This document shows positions 23,616 to 31,777 of a DNA stretch of 40,275 nt, in pieces (the stretch's first letter is position 1; each line of letters opens with the position of its first letter). The notes under the pieces were generated by a model, which searched no databases, was not told the DNA's origin, and saw nothing but the letters and a program-made list of their open reading frames with translations. Source of the DNA: an uncultured Caryophanales bacterium (GTDB taxonomy: Bacteria > Bacillota_I > Bacilli_A > RF39 > UBA660); the NCBI GenBank assembly GCA_946628005.1, contig CAMOWA010000012.1:1-40275 (forward strand). Reading direction: 5' to 3'. Position numbers and translations under genes: made by a program.

Positions 23616-25301
23616 ATGAAATTATTTAAAGAAGTAATAAAGAATAATTTAAAAATGATAATATTTTATGTATTAATAGGTATTATCATTAACTTTTTAG
23701 ATTTATATAGTGTTACATATTATCAAAAAATATTGGATGCCTTTCAATTCCGTAATCTTACACTTTTTCCACTAATAGCATATGGAATCTTATTATTAAT
23801 ATCTACAATATTAGGATATATTGAAAACTATCCAGAACAGCAAGTAAAAAATAAATTATATTTAGATTTTAAATTACAATCATTAAAGAAAATGAAAACA
23901 ATAGATTATTTAGAATATCAAAAAATTGGTACCGGAAGACTTACTCAAAAGGTTGAAGATGGTGCAACTTCATCAAGAGACATAATGATTGATTTTTGGT
24001 TAAAATTATTTAGAAATTTACTACCAACCGCTATAATAAGTTTAATTTTTATTTTTAGAGTAAAAAAAGAATATGTTTTATTTGTATTTTTAGGTTATAT
24101 AATAGTAATTATAATTTCAAATTTAATTCTTAAAAAACTTTATAAATTAAAAGAAAGTATTCTATTAAATCAAGAATTTCTAAACAAACATCTAGTTAGA
24201 GGTTTTATGGAATTAGTTATATTTAGAACAAATAAAAAGTATGATACAGAAATAAATATAACAAAAGAAGGGATAAAAAACATAGTTGATAGTAAGACTA
24301 AAATTAAATTAGTACATGAGATATTTTTTACAGTTTTTGCTTTAATAGTTAATATTTTAAAAGTAATAGTTTTAGGTTATGCTGTTATGAATTCTGATCT
24401 TTCTGTAGGTGCAGTTGTAACAGTAATATCGTTACTTGGAAAAGCCTATGAACCAATAGCAATTTTTAATGTTGAATACGTTGATTATAAACTAAACAAA
24501 GTAACAGTTAATAAATATATTGAATTATTAGATAAAAAAGATGATGAAGGCTTAAACAAAGGATTAAAAATTAGAAAAATAGATGGCGATATAGAGTTTA
24601 AAAATGTTACTTATTCTTATAATAAAGATAAAAATATTATCAATAACATAACATTTAAAATAAATAAGAATTCATCCGTAGCATTAGTTGGAGAATCTGG
24701 ATCTGGTAAATCAACAATAATAAAACTTATTATGGGATTAATAAAATATAATAAGGGGAATATATTAATTGACAATAATGAATTATCTAAATTAAATTTA
24801 AATTACTATTATGATAATGTTACTTATGTCTCACAAGAAGCTCCTATATTTGATGGAACATTAAGAGAAAATTTGATATTTGATAAAAAAATAAATGATG
24901 ATAAAATAATAAAAGTATTGAAATTGGTTTGTCTAGATAAGTTTTATGAAAAGTTAGAAGATGGCTTAGACACTGAATTAGGAGAAAAAGGTGTAAGAAT
25001 GTCAGGGGGAGAAAGACAAAGAGTTGCTCTTGCAAGATTATTCTTTGATGATTCTAAAATTATTATTTTAGATGAAGCAACATCTGCAATGGATAACATT
25101 ACTGAAAGACAAGTTATGGAAAATATTATAAAACAATTAGACAAGAAAACTTTAATAATAATTGCCCATAGATTAGAAACAATTAAAGAAGTAGATAAAA
25201 TATATGTATTATATGATGGCATTATTCAAGAAGAAGGTAAATATTTTGAATTAATCAATAAAAATGGATATTTTACAAAACTATATAAATCAGAAAAGTA
25301 A
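23616..25301 (+). CDS. ABC exporter (fused permease and ATPase)
   Basis: A 562-aa half-transporter of the ABC-B/multidrug type. Start at ATG 23616, eight nt after AAAGGGG; the upstream in-frame GTG at 23595 has no such site. The membrane domain (about 1-310) has six hydrophobic segments. The ATPase domain has Walker A GESGSGKST (about 362-370), Q-loop VSQEAPIF, signature MSGGERQR (about 460-467), Walker B IIILDEATSAMD, and H-loop IAHR. It should work as a homodimer. The substrate may be a drug, peptide or lipid; the long leader with an upstream ORF hints at inducible expression. It has a second unit behind it with its own promoter. Confidence 0.9.
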   Translation: MKLFKEVIKNNLKMIIFYVLIGIIINFLDLYSVTYYQKILDAFQFRNLTLFPLIAYGILLLISTILGYIENYPEQQVKNKLYLDFKLQSLKKMKTIDYLEYQKIGTGRLTQKVEDGATSSRDIMIDFWLKLFRNLLPTAIISLIFIFRVKKEYVLFVFLGYIIVIIISNLILKKLYKLKESILLNQEFLNKHLVRGFMELVIFRTNKKYDTEINITKEGIKNIVDSKTKIKLVHEIFFTVFALIVNILKVIVLGYAVMNSDLSVGAVVTVISLLGKAYEPIAIFNVEYVDYKLNKVTVNKYIELLDKKDDEGLNKGLKIRKIDGDIEFKNVTYSYNKDKNIINNITFKINKNSSVALVGESGSGKSTIIKLIMGLIKYNKGNILIDNNELSKLNLNYYYDNVTYVSQEAPIFDGTLRENLIFDKKINDDKIIKVLKLVCLDKFYEKLEDGLDTELGEKGVRMSGGERQRVALARLFFDDSKIIILDEATSAMDNITERQVMENIIKQLDKKTLIIIAHRLETIKEVDKIYVLYDGIIQEEGKYFELINKNGYFTKLYKSEK

Positions 25302-25309
25302 AAATTAAA

Positions 25310-25338
25310 TTTACAATTTATTAAAACTATGTTATAAT
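25310..25338 (+). promoter_or_regulatory. Promoter of the manganese riboswitch
   Basis: TTTACA (25310-25315), 17-nt spacer, TATAAT (25333-25338), directly before the aptamer. Confidence 0.75.
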
Positions 25339-25342
25339 TAAC

Positions 25343-25446
25343 AAGACAAGGGAGTAGTTTTCACTATTATGTAGTGATTATATGGCGTCAATACGATTTT
25401 TAATCCGCTATATAAGAATACTTTGTATTTTAACGAGACTTGATCC
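25343..25446 (+). promoter_or_regulatory. yybP-ykoY (manganese) riboswitch aptamer
   Basis: The two conserved internal loops are present: GGGAGTAG (25350-25357) on the 5' side and ATACTTTGTA (25419-25428) on the 3' side, joined by two hairpins. P1 can form between CAAG (25347-25350) and CTTG (25439-25442). The 3' side of P1 overlaps the 5' arm of the terminator at 25432-25470, so Mn2+ binding should prevent termination, an ON switch, as known for this class. Confidence 0.88.
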
Positions 25447-25470
25447 GAGAGGATTAATCTCGTTTTTTTT
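25432..25470 (+). terminator. Riboswitch-controlled terminator
   Basis: AACGAGA..TGATCC-GAGA-GGATTAA.TCTCGTT with eight Ts. It shares sequence with riboswitch P1, giving mutually exclusive folds. Confidence 0.88.
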
Positions 25471-25481
25471 GGGAGGAAATT

Positions 25482-26432
25482 ATGTTATTAAATATTATTG
25501 TTTTAGTTATTGGTTTTATAATTCTAATAAAAGGTGCAGATTTATTTGTCGATGGAGCTAGTGGGATAGCTGGAAACTTTAAAGTATCAAAAATATTAAT
25601 AGGATTAACAATAGTAGCATTTGGAACTAGTGCTCCAGAATTTGCAGTAAGTGTAAAATCTTTACTTATAAATAGTGGTGATATGGTATTAGGAAATGTC
25701 ATAGGAAGTAATATATTAAATATTTTATTAATTTTAGGACTTTCAGCATTAGTACATCCTTTAAATGTTAAAAATAATACAGTAAAAAAAGAATTACCAA
25801 TTACATTAATGATTACATGCGCTTTTGCAGTATTATTATCCGATAATTTATTTGCAGGCAATATTGTTAACTCATTTCCAAGAGGGGATGGATTAGTATT
25901 AATATTATTCTTTGGAGTATTTATGTACTATTTAATAAGTATGATGAGAAATAAAATTGAGGATGAAGAAGATACCAATTTACCTTCATTAAAAAAATCT
26001 ATTGTATTAACTCTACTAGGCCTTATAGGAATAGTATTAGGTAGCAATTTTGTAGTTGATAGTGCTAGTGGATTAGCTAAGATAATCGGAATAAGTGAAA
26101 GAATGATTTCTCTTACCATAGTAGCATTAGGTACATCACTTCCAGAACTTGTTACAAGCGTTACAGCAACCAAAAAAGGAGAATATGATATTGCGATAGG
26201 AAATGTTGTGGGAAGTAATATATTTAATGTAGGAGTAGTAATTGGCATTCCGATTGCTTTACTAGGAGGTATAAATAATATTAATTTTAGTTATATTGAT
26301 ATTACTATAATGATTATTTCTGCATTACTTCTATTTCTATTTTCATTCAATGATCATAAAATATCTAAAAAAGAAGGAATTATATTCTTAATAACATTTG
26401 TTATTTATTATAGTTATGTTATTATTGGATAA
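25482..26432 (+). CDS. CaCA-family cation antiporter (YrbG-like)
   Basis: A 316-aa membrane exchanger of the Ca2+/cation antiporter superfamily, with about ten membrane segments in two inverted halves. The two alpha-repeats are clear: GLTIVAFGTSAPEFAVSV...GNVIGSNILNILLILG (about 42-88) and SLTIVALGTSLPELVTSV...GNVVGSNIFNVGVVIG (about 208-255). The GTSxPE glutamates bind the cation. GGGAGG precedes the ATG. It is the only gene behind a manganese-sensing riboswitch, so it probably exports Mn2+ (or Ca2+ and Mn2+) against Na+ or H+ when manganese is high. Substrate by context, not by motif. Confidence 0.9.
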   Translation: MLLNIIVLVIGFIILIKGADLFVDGASGIAGNFKVSKILIGLTIVAFGTSAPEFAVSVKSLLINSGDMVLGNVIGSNILNILLILGLSALVHPLNVKNNTVKKELPITLMITCAFAVLLSDNLFAGNIVNSFPRGDGLVLILFFGVFMYYLISMMRNKIEDEEDTNLPSLKKSIVLTLLGLIGIVLGSNFVVDSASGLAKIIGISERMISLTIVALGTSLPELVTSVTATKKGEYDIAIGNVVGSNIFNVGVVIGIPIALLGGINNINFSYIDITIMIISALLLFLFSFNDHKISKKEGIIFLITFVIYYSYVIIG

Positions 26433-26468
26433 TTATTCTAATAATATTGAACACTTTATTAATAAATA

Positions 26469-26497
26469 AAAAAAGAAGTTTAAAATACTTCTTTTTC
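26469..26497. terminator. Bidirectional terminator between converging genes
   Basis: AAAAAGAAGT pairs with ACTTCTTTTT around TTAAAAT. It serves the antiporter on the plus strand and overlaps the 3' end of the minus-strand sirtuin gene. Confidence 0.8.
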
Positions 26498-27208
26498 TAT
26501 TACTTGAAAAATCTTTCCTAAGGACTCATGAAATACTAAATCACAATGATGATCATATGTAGTTACATCTCTATTAATTAAGACTAAATGTTTACCACGA
26601 AAATAGTTTAAAAATCCAGCAGCTGGATAAACATTTAGACTAGTTCCTCCAATAATTAATAAGTCAGCTTCACTTATTTCCTTTAAGGCTTCTTCAACAA
26701 CATCATCATCTAATCCCTCTTCATATAAAACAACATCTGGTTTAATAATACCGCCACAACTACATTTTGGAATATGACTAGAAGAAAATACAATCTGATC
26801 ATCATAAAATTTATGACAATCCATACAATAGTTTCTTTTTACAGAACCATGTAGTTCTAGAACTTTTTTACTACCAGCATCTTGATGAAAGCCATCAATA
26901 TTTTGTGTAATTATACTAGAAAGCTTTCCAATTGATTCAAGTTTTGCTAAAACATTATGACAAATATTAGGTTTATAATTATGTGGATTCAGTTTATCTC
27001 GATAAAATTTATAAAAATCTTCTGTATGATTTAAGAAAAAAGAATGAGATAAAATTTCTTCGGGAGGATAATCATATTTTTCATTATATAATCCATCTTG
27101 ACTACGAAAATCTTTTAACCCTGACTCAGTAGATACACCTGCACCACCAAAAAAAACAGTTTTTTTAGATTCTTGAATCCATTGTATTAAAGTATCAATA
27201 TTATCCAT
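26480..27208 (-). CDS. cobB: Sirtuin, NAD-dependent protein deacylase
   Basis: A 242-aa Sir2-family enzyme that removes acyl groups from lysines while consuming NAD+ and releasing nicotinamide and O-acyl-ADP-ribose. I use ATG at 27208; the GTG codons 9 and 12 nt upstream lie in the ribosome binding region. NAD-binding GAGVSTESGLKDFRS (about 23-37), TQNIDGFH (about 100-107), catalytic His in LELHGS, the zinc site CMDC...CSC, IKPDVVLYEE and IGGTSLNVYPA all match. Its products, nicotinamide and acyl-ADP-ribose, can be recycled by the pncA-pncB-Nudix-nadE route 13 kb away. It stands alone on the minus strand. Confidence 0.93.
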   Translation of the reverse strand: MDNIDTLIQWIQESKKTVFFGGAGVSTESGLKDFRSQDGLYNEKYDYPPEEILSHSFFLNHTEDFYKFYRDKLNPHNYKPNICHNVLAKLESIGKLSSIITQNIDGFHQDAGSKKVLELHGSVKRNYCMDCHKFYDDQIVFSSSHIPKCSCGGIIKPDVVLYEEGLDDDVVEEALKEISEADLLIIGGTSLNVYPAAGFLNYFRGKHLVLINRDVTTYDHHCDLVFHESLGKIFQVIEKEVF

Positions 27209-27258
27209 TAAAATCACCACTTATATTATATAAGAGGGTAATTTGAAATTCAACAAAT

Positions 27259-27287
27259 TTGACAAAAAACATAAGATAGAGTAAAAT
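27259..27287 (+). promoter_or_regulatory. Promoter of the wall hydrolase gene
   Basis: TTGACA (27259-27264), 17-nt spacer, TAAAAT (27282-27287), 33 bp before the TTG start. Confidence 0.75.
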
Positions 27288-27320
27288 ATAAGCATCAATT
27301 GCACATAGAGGTGAAAGAAA

Positions 27321-27998
27321 TTGAGAGAAGCTAAAAAAGTTAGTTATATCATATTAATGTTAGGAATATTAATGATTTCTACTGGTATGATGATTAATAA
27401 AAATAGTAAAGATAATTATTTGAATCTAAGTCAAATTGAAGAAATTGATATAAAAAATTTATCTGCAAATACAAAAGCTATTTTCAAAGAAGAAACAAAT
27501 AATAAAAGTGAGAGTAATGATAACTTATTGTTAGAATCGATAGAGATGGAAACGGCTCCAGCTTCCGTAATAATTCCACCTAGAATAGAAGTATATGGAG
27601 GAATGACTTTAGAAGAAGTTGCTGCTCAAATAAATAAAAGTCTAAAAAACGATATAACCAATAAGGGAATGGTAATAGCATCAAAGTGTATTGAATTAGG
27701 AGTAGATCCATTTATTGCAAGTGCTATTATTTTACATGAAACAGGATGTGGGCAAAATCAATGCAGTAATATAGCAAGAAACTGTTATAACTTCGGAGGA
27801 CAAAAAGGTTCCGGATGTGGAGCTTACCAAAGATATAACTCAGTAGATGAAGGACTAGTTGGAATGATTAGCAACTTATATAGAAACTACTATGCTAGAG
27901 GATTAACTACAGTTGAGACAATTGGACCAAGATATGCTGAAAGCAATACTTGGGTAAGTAAAATTAACTGGTATGTAAATAAATTGAAAAATGCATAA
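27321..27998 (+). CDS. Secreted glucosaminidase-like (GH73) peptidoglycan hydrolase
   Basis: A 225-aa exported protein. It starts at TTG with GAGGTGA eight nt upstream. Residues 7-25 form a signal/membrane segment; a polar linker runs to about 95; the catalytic domain occupies about 105-225. In it, ASAIILHETGCGQNQCSNIARNCYNFGG holds the likely catalytic Glu (HETG) and the N.YNFGG strand seen in GH73/lysozyme-like enzymes. YNSVDEGLVGMISNLYRNYY and RYAESNTWVSKINWYVNKL complete the domain. Several Cys near the active site may form disulfides. It has its own promoter and stands upstream of the large RNA. Expected role: cutting glycan strands during growth or separation. Confidence 0.8.
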   Translation: MREAKKVSYIILMLGILMISTGMMINKNSKDNYLNLSQIEEIDIKNLSANTKAIFKEETNNKSESNDNLLLESIEMETAPASVIIPPRIEVYGGMTLEEVAAQINKSLKNDITNKGMVIASKCIELGVDPFIASAIILHETGCGQNQCSNIARNCYNFGGQKGSGCGAYQRYNSVDEGLVGMISNLYRNYYARGLTTVETIGPRYAESNTWVSKINWYVNKLKNA

Positions 27999-28045
27999 AA
28001 ATAAGAAAAACTAATATAATATAAGGGTATTAGAATTTCAAAAAA

Positions 28046-28074
28046 TTGACAAAATCATAAAAAAATGATATAAT
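28046..28074 (+). promoter_or_regulatory. Consensus promoter of the large non-coding RNA
   Basis: TTGACA (28046-28051), exactly 17 nt, TATAAT (28069-28074): a perfect sigma-A promoter, predicting a start at about 28081 and high expression. Confidence 0.9.
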
Positions 28075-28080
28075 GATAAC

Positions 28081-28709
28081 GATTGATGGCACACTATTCT
28101 AGTCAATCTCTTTATTAGGAAGACGAGCTTAAAAATTCGTTAAAGGGCACATCGATGAAACCTTTGGTGTTTGCTTCTTACGCCCAGTTTGGGGTGGATG
28201 CTGAAGATGAAGAATATTGGGCAATCCATAATGGCATATGGAATCTGTTCCAATATTTGTGGAGACCAACTCTTGTGGTAAATCTATACGGACTACTACT
28301 GATGATTTATTACGAAGTTGGATAAAACCTGTATTGTGGCGAAAGCTATGTGCAGTGTAGCCTGTCTTGAGTGAAAATTTTGGGATAGATGATCTTTTTT
28401 ACTTATTTGCGGCCACAAATAAATAAGAACTGCATCTTGAAATGATTTTTGCAAAAAAGAACTAATAATAAAGACTTGTTGAGGAAATCTCCTAGAGTGT
28501 ATTTCAATATAGGATTGCAGTGGGCACTAAGTGGTAATCAAGTCGTATGTTTCGGAGACGACATATTGATTTTTTTAAAGGGGAACCGCAAATTTGGTAA
28601 CGAGTTTGTAAAAATCAGGGAAATCCTACTTGACCTAAGACTCAAAGTTAATTATATTGAATGCCAAACAATTAAAATAGACTGAAAGTAGATTAACTAC
28701 TTTTTTTTT
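28081..28709 (+). ncRNA. ole: OLE RNA (ornate, large, extremophilic RNA)
   Basis: A stretch of about 630 nt with no credible gene, bounded by a perfect promoter and an intrinsic terminator. It is visibly richer in G and C and in complementary segments than its surroundings. The size (OLE RNAs are about 600 nt) and, above all, the gene directly downstream, which I recognise as oapA, the OLE-associated membrane protein, identify it. In known OLE complexes the RNA binds OapA at the membrane along with OapB and others, and helps cells cope with ethanol, cold and Mg2+ stress. I identify it from context and layout; I have not aligned it to the OLE covariance model. A ROOL- or GOLLD-type RNA would be the alternative. 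Confidence 0.78.
28685..28709 (+). terminator. Terminator of the large RNA
   Basis: AAAGTAG-ATTAA-CTACTTT (28685-28703) followed by Ts to 28709. Read-through would express oapA, 19 nt further on. Confidence 0.85.
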
Positions 28710-28727
28710 GAAATAATAGGTGAAAAA

Positions 28728-29318
28728 ATGAAAAAACAAAAAAGTGAATTTAAAAATTTAGTAGAGCAAACAAAAAAACGTGAAAAGATAAAAAAAGAAC
28801 AAGTCGATAAAAAATGGATATTAACGATAGTTGTTATATCATTTTCTATATCCTTTATCTTATCTTTTATAGCTAATCTAACAATACCCAACTTTAACAT
28901 TATTATTGGAGTAATCATTACACTATTTTTTATAGGATTAGGAATACTATTTGATATTGTAGGAGTTGCGGTAACAGCAGCTGATGAAAAAGTATTTCAT
29001 TCCATGGCAGCAAGAAAAGTAAAAGGGGCAAATGTTGCAGTAAAATTCAAAAAAAATGCTGATAAAGTATCAAGTTTTTGTTGTGATGTAATAGGAGATA
29101 TATGTGGAATTATTTCTGGAGCAGCCGGAACAACTATATGTGCAATTATAGTAACAAAGTTTCATACAGACCTATTAATAACAGGATTAATGATTACTGC
29201 AATTGTTTCGTCATTAACAATAGGTGGAAAAGCAATAGGAAAAAGTTTTGCAATGAATAAAAGCAATATCATACTATACGAATTTGCTAGAGTAATCTAC
29301 AATTTTTATAAAAAATAG
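28728..29318 (+). CDS. oapA: OLE RNA-associated membrane protein OapA
   Basis: A 196-aa membrane protein. After a basic, RNA-binding-like N-terminus (residues 1-28, rich in Lys and Glu) come membrane segments at about 30-50, 55-80, 123-145 and 148-168. Between them is the conserved block I associate with OapA: DIVGVAVTAADEKVFHSMAA, VKGANVAVKF, NADKVSSFCCDVIGDICGIISGAAG (about 78-128). OapA resembles the membrane part of CorB/CNNM-type Mg2+ proteins and is required to bring OLE RNA to the membrane. Its position directly after a roughly 630-nt RNA gene is the classical ole-oapA order. TAGGTGA precedes the ATG. No separate promoter is obvious, so it may depend on read-through from the RNA. Confidence 0.85.
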   Translation: MKKQKSEFKNLVEQTKKREKIKKEQVDKKWILTIVVISFSISFILSFIANLTIPNFNIIIGVIITLFFIGLGILFDIVGVAVTAADEKVFHSMAARKVKGANVAVKFKKNADKVSSFCCDVIGDICGIISGAAGTTICAIIVTKFHTDLLITGLMITAIVSSLTIGGKAIGKSFAMNKSNIILYEFARVIYNFYKK

Positions 29319-29366
29319 AAAGAATAATAAAAATATGATATAGTAGAAAAACAAGGAGAAAATCAT

Positions 29367-30077
29367 ATGAAATATCAAATAAATAATGAATTTATAACCC
29401 CTGATATTATAAGAAAATTAAAATTAATTAAAAGTGGAAAAACAGGAAAAGTATATAAATGGAAAAACAATCAAATGCTTAAAATATTTACTATAAATCA
29501 ATCTAAAGATGATATCCAAATGGATTTAGAAACAGCAGAGATTCTTTCAAAAATAAATACAAAATCCAGATATATTATTTTACCAATTGATTTAGTTTTT
29601 AATAAAAATGATTATAAAAAGAATAATTTAAAAGGATATACTAGTTTATATATTAAGAGAAAAGGAAATAGTAATATTACTAAAATACCTAAAGGAAAAT
29701 TGTTAGAAAACATTCAAGGAATAGAAGAAGATATAGAATTATTGAGTTCAAAGAATATACTATTAGATGGTCTAAATATGCAAAATACTATTTTTAATGA
29801 TAAATTATATATATCAGATCCAGTAAGATATATTAAAATGGAAGAAGAATCAGTAAGAAATATCAATATGAAGTTATTCCAACAATTATTAATAGATTTA
29901 ACAACGAGAGATTTAAAAATGATGAGAGTATCAAAACAAAAAATAGAGAGAATAGCTGAATTGCTTTGGCTAAAAGATGATGAAGTATTAAATAGTATTT
30001 ATCTAAAAGATTTATTAGATACTCCTATATATACTAATGATATAGATAATATTTTAACACTAACAAAAAAATTATAA
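29367..30077 (+). CDS. Small protein kinase-fold protein, probably inactive or atypical
   Basis: A 236-aa protein. KSGKTGKVYKWKNNQMLKIF (about 21-40) resembles a glycine-rich loop followed by the ATP-anchoring Lys. LSSKNILLDGLNMQNTIFND and LYISDPVRYI (about 130-155) sit where the catalytic loop and DFG motif should be: the Asn of xxxN and an Asp (DP for DF) are present, but the HRD aspartate is not evident. AGGAGA precedes the ATG. It lies 48 nt after oapA and 14 nt before the ABC-F gene, so it belongs to that run of genes. Role unknown; a small-molecule kinase or pseudokinase are both possible. Confidence 0.55.
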   Translation: MKYQINNEFITPDIIRKLKLIKSGKTGKVYKWKNNQMLKIFTINQSKDDIQMDLETAEILSKINTKSRYIILPIDLVFNKNDYKKNNLKGYTSLYIKRKGNSNITKIPKGKLLENIQGIEEDIELLSSKNILLDGLNMQNTIFNDKLYISDPVRYIKMEEESVRNINMKLFQQLLIDLTTRDLKMMRVSKQKIERIAELLWLKDDEVLNSIYLKDLLDTPIYTNDIDNILTLTKKL

Positions 30078-30091
30078 GAGGAGAGATTATA

Positions 30092-31681
30092 ATGATACAA
30101 GTTAATAATGTAAGTTTAAAATTTGGAAAAAGAGTCTTATTTGAAGATGTTAATATAAAATTCACAAATGGTAATTGTTATGGATTAATTGGAGCAAATG
30201 GTTCTGGGAAATCGACCTTTTTAAAATTATTAAGTGGAGAGTTGGAAACAACAACAGGAGAAATTACTATATCTAAAGGAGAAAGAATCTCAATATTAAA
30301 ACAAGATCACTATCAATATGATGATAAAAGAGTAATGGATGTTGTTATAATGGGAAACTCTAAGTTATATGAAATTATGGAAGAAAAAGAAAAAATGTAT
30401 GCTCAAACGGAATTTACAGAAGAAGATGGAATGCGTCTTGCAAATTTAGAAGCAGAATTCATGGACTTAGATGGTTGGAATGCAGAGCCTGATGCTGCAC
30501 AATTATTGAACAATCTAGGAATAAAAGAAGAATACCATTACATGCAAATGAAAGAATTACCCGTAAAATTAAGAGTAAAAGTCTTACTTGCTCAAAGCTT
30601 ATTTGGAAATCCAGATATATTATTATTAGATGAACCTACAAACTCTCTAGACTTAGAAGCAATTAGATGGTTAGAAGAATTTTTAATAAATTTTAATAAT
30701 ACCGTAATTATTGTATCCCATGATAGACACTTTTTAAATAAAGTTTGTACCCATATAGCAGATATAGATTATTCAAAAATAAAGTTATATGTTGGTAATT
30801 ACGATTTTTGGTATGAATCATCAGAACTATTACAGAAACAGATGAAAGAATCAAATAAAAAGAAAGAAGAAAAAATTAAAGAACTTCAAGCATTTATTGC
30901 CAGATTCTCCGCAAATGCATCAAAGTCTAAACAAGCAACATCTAGAAAGAAAATGTTAGAAAAAATCACCTTAGATGAAATAATTCCATCATCTAGAAAA
31001 TATCCATTTATAGAATTTAAAATTGAAAAACCAGCAGGTAAGGAAATATTAAAAGTAGAAAACTTAACAAAAATAGTAGATGGTAAAAAAATATTAGATA
31101 AAGTATCATTTACAGTCCTAAAAGGGGATAAAATTTGCTTACTTGCTAACGATGATATGGCAAAAACTATTTTATTTAATATCTTAAGTGGAAAAGAAAA
31201 ATATGATAAAGGAAAAATAGAGTGGGGAAAAACAATTATACCATCCTATCTTCCTCAAGATAACAATGAATTCTTCAATACTGATAAAAATATTATAGAA
31301 TGGATTGGACAATACTATGATATAAAAGATGAAACGATTCTTAGAGGATTTTTAGGAAGAATGCTTTTTTCAAAAGAAGATGTTTTTAAAAAAGTAAATG
31401 TTTTATCCGGTGGAGAAAAGGCAAGATGCATGTTATCAAAAATGATGTTAGAGCAACCAAATTTTCTTTTATTAGATGAACCTACCAATCACTTAGATTT
31501 AGAAAGTATTACATCTCTAAATAAAGGTTTATGTAATTTTGATGGAGAAATAATATTTACATCAAGAGACTATGAATTAAATAGTACAGTAGCAAATAGA
31601 GTAATTGAAATAAAAGAAGATGGAACAATAATAGATAGAGAAATACCATATGAAGAATATATAGAGAAGAAAGAAAAGTAA
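30092..31681 (+). CDS. ABC-F ATPase of the YkpA/YbiT group
   Basis: A 529-aa soluble twin-ATPase protein that acts on ribosomes. It lines up well with B. subtilis YkpA: NCYGLIGANGSGKSTFLKLLSG (Walker A of domain 1, about 28-49), LLLDEPTNSLDLEAIRWLEEFL (Walker B), a Lys/Glu-rich linker with KKKEEKIKELQAFIARFSA, and domain 2 with LSGGEKARCMLSKMM and LLLDEPTNHLD. The Walker A of domain 2 is degenerate (LLANDDMAKTIL), a feature of this subfamily. Unusual here is domain 1: the signature expected between MKEL and LLAQSLFG reads PVKLRVK, so LSGG is lost. GAGGAGAG precedes the ATG. Role: resolving stalled or mis-set ribosomes; antibiotic protection is not implied. Confidence 0.9.
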   Translation: MIQVNNVSLKFGKRVLFEDVNIKFTNGNCYGLIGANGSGKSTFLKLLSGELETTTGEITISKGERISILKQDHYQYDDKRVMDVVIMGNSKLYEIMEEKEKMYAQTEFTEEDGMRLANLEAEFMDLDGWNAEPDAAQLLNNLGIKEEYHYMQMKELPVKLRVKVLLAQSLFGNPDILLLDEPTNSLDLEAIRWLEEFLINFNNTVIIVSHDRHFLNKVCTHIADIDYSKIKLYVGNYDFWYESSELLQKQMKESNKKKEEKIKELQAFIARFSANASKSKQATSRKKMLEKITLDEIIPSSRKYPFIEFKIEKPAGKEILKVENLTKIVDGKKILDKVSFTVLKGDKICLLANDDMAKTILFNILSGKEKYDKGKIEWGKTIIPSYLPQDNNEFFNTDKNIIEWIGQYYDIKDETILRGFLGRMLFSKEDVFKKVNVLSGGEKARCMLSKMMLEQPNFLLLDEPTNHLDLESITSLNKGLCNFDGEIIFTSRDYELNSTVANRVIEIKEDGTIIDREIPYEEYIEKKEK

Positions 31682-31694
31682 TCTTTCTTTTTTC
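31668..31694 (+). terminator. Terminator of the ABC-F gene
   Basis: AGAAAGA (31668-31674) pairs with TCTTTCT (31682-31688), followed by Ts; the stop codon lies in the loop. Confidence 0.7.
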
Positions 31695-31777
31695 ATATAT
31701 TGAAAGGTCTTGCATTTTATTATTAGTTTGAGTAAAATAAAAGTAGAATATAATTCTAATACGAGGAGTGATAATCT

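Noticed and set aside
25454-26248. Minus-strand ORFs opposite the antiporter
   Set aside because: They are antisense shadows of the membrane-protein codons, without ribosome binding sites.
28449-28685. A 78-codon ORF in the large RNA
   Set aside because: No ribosome binding site, no recognisable protein features, and it lies within a structured RNA bounded by a promoter and terminator.
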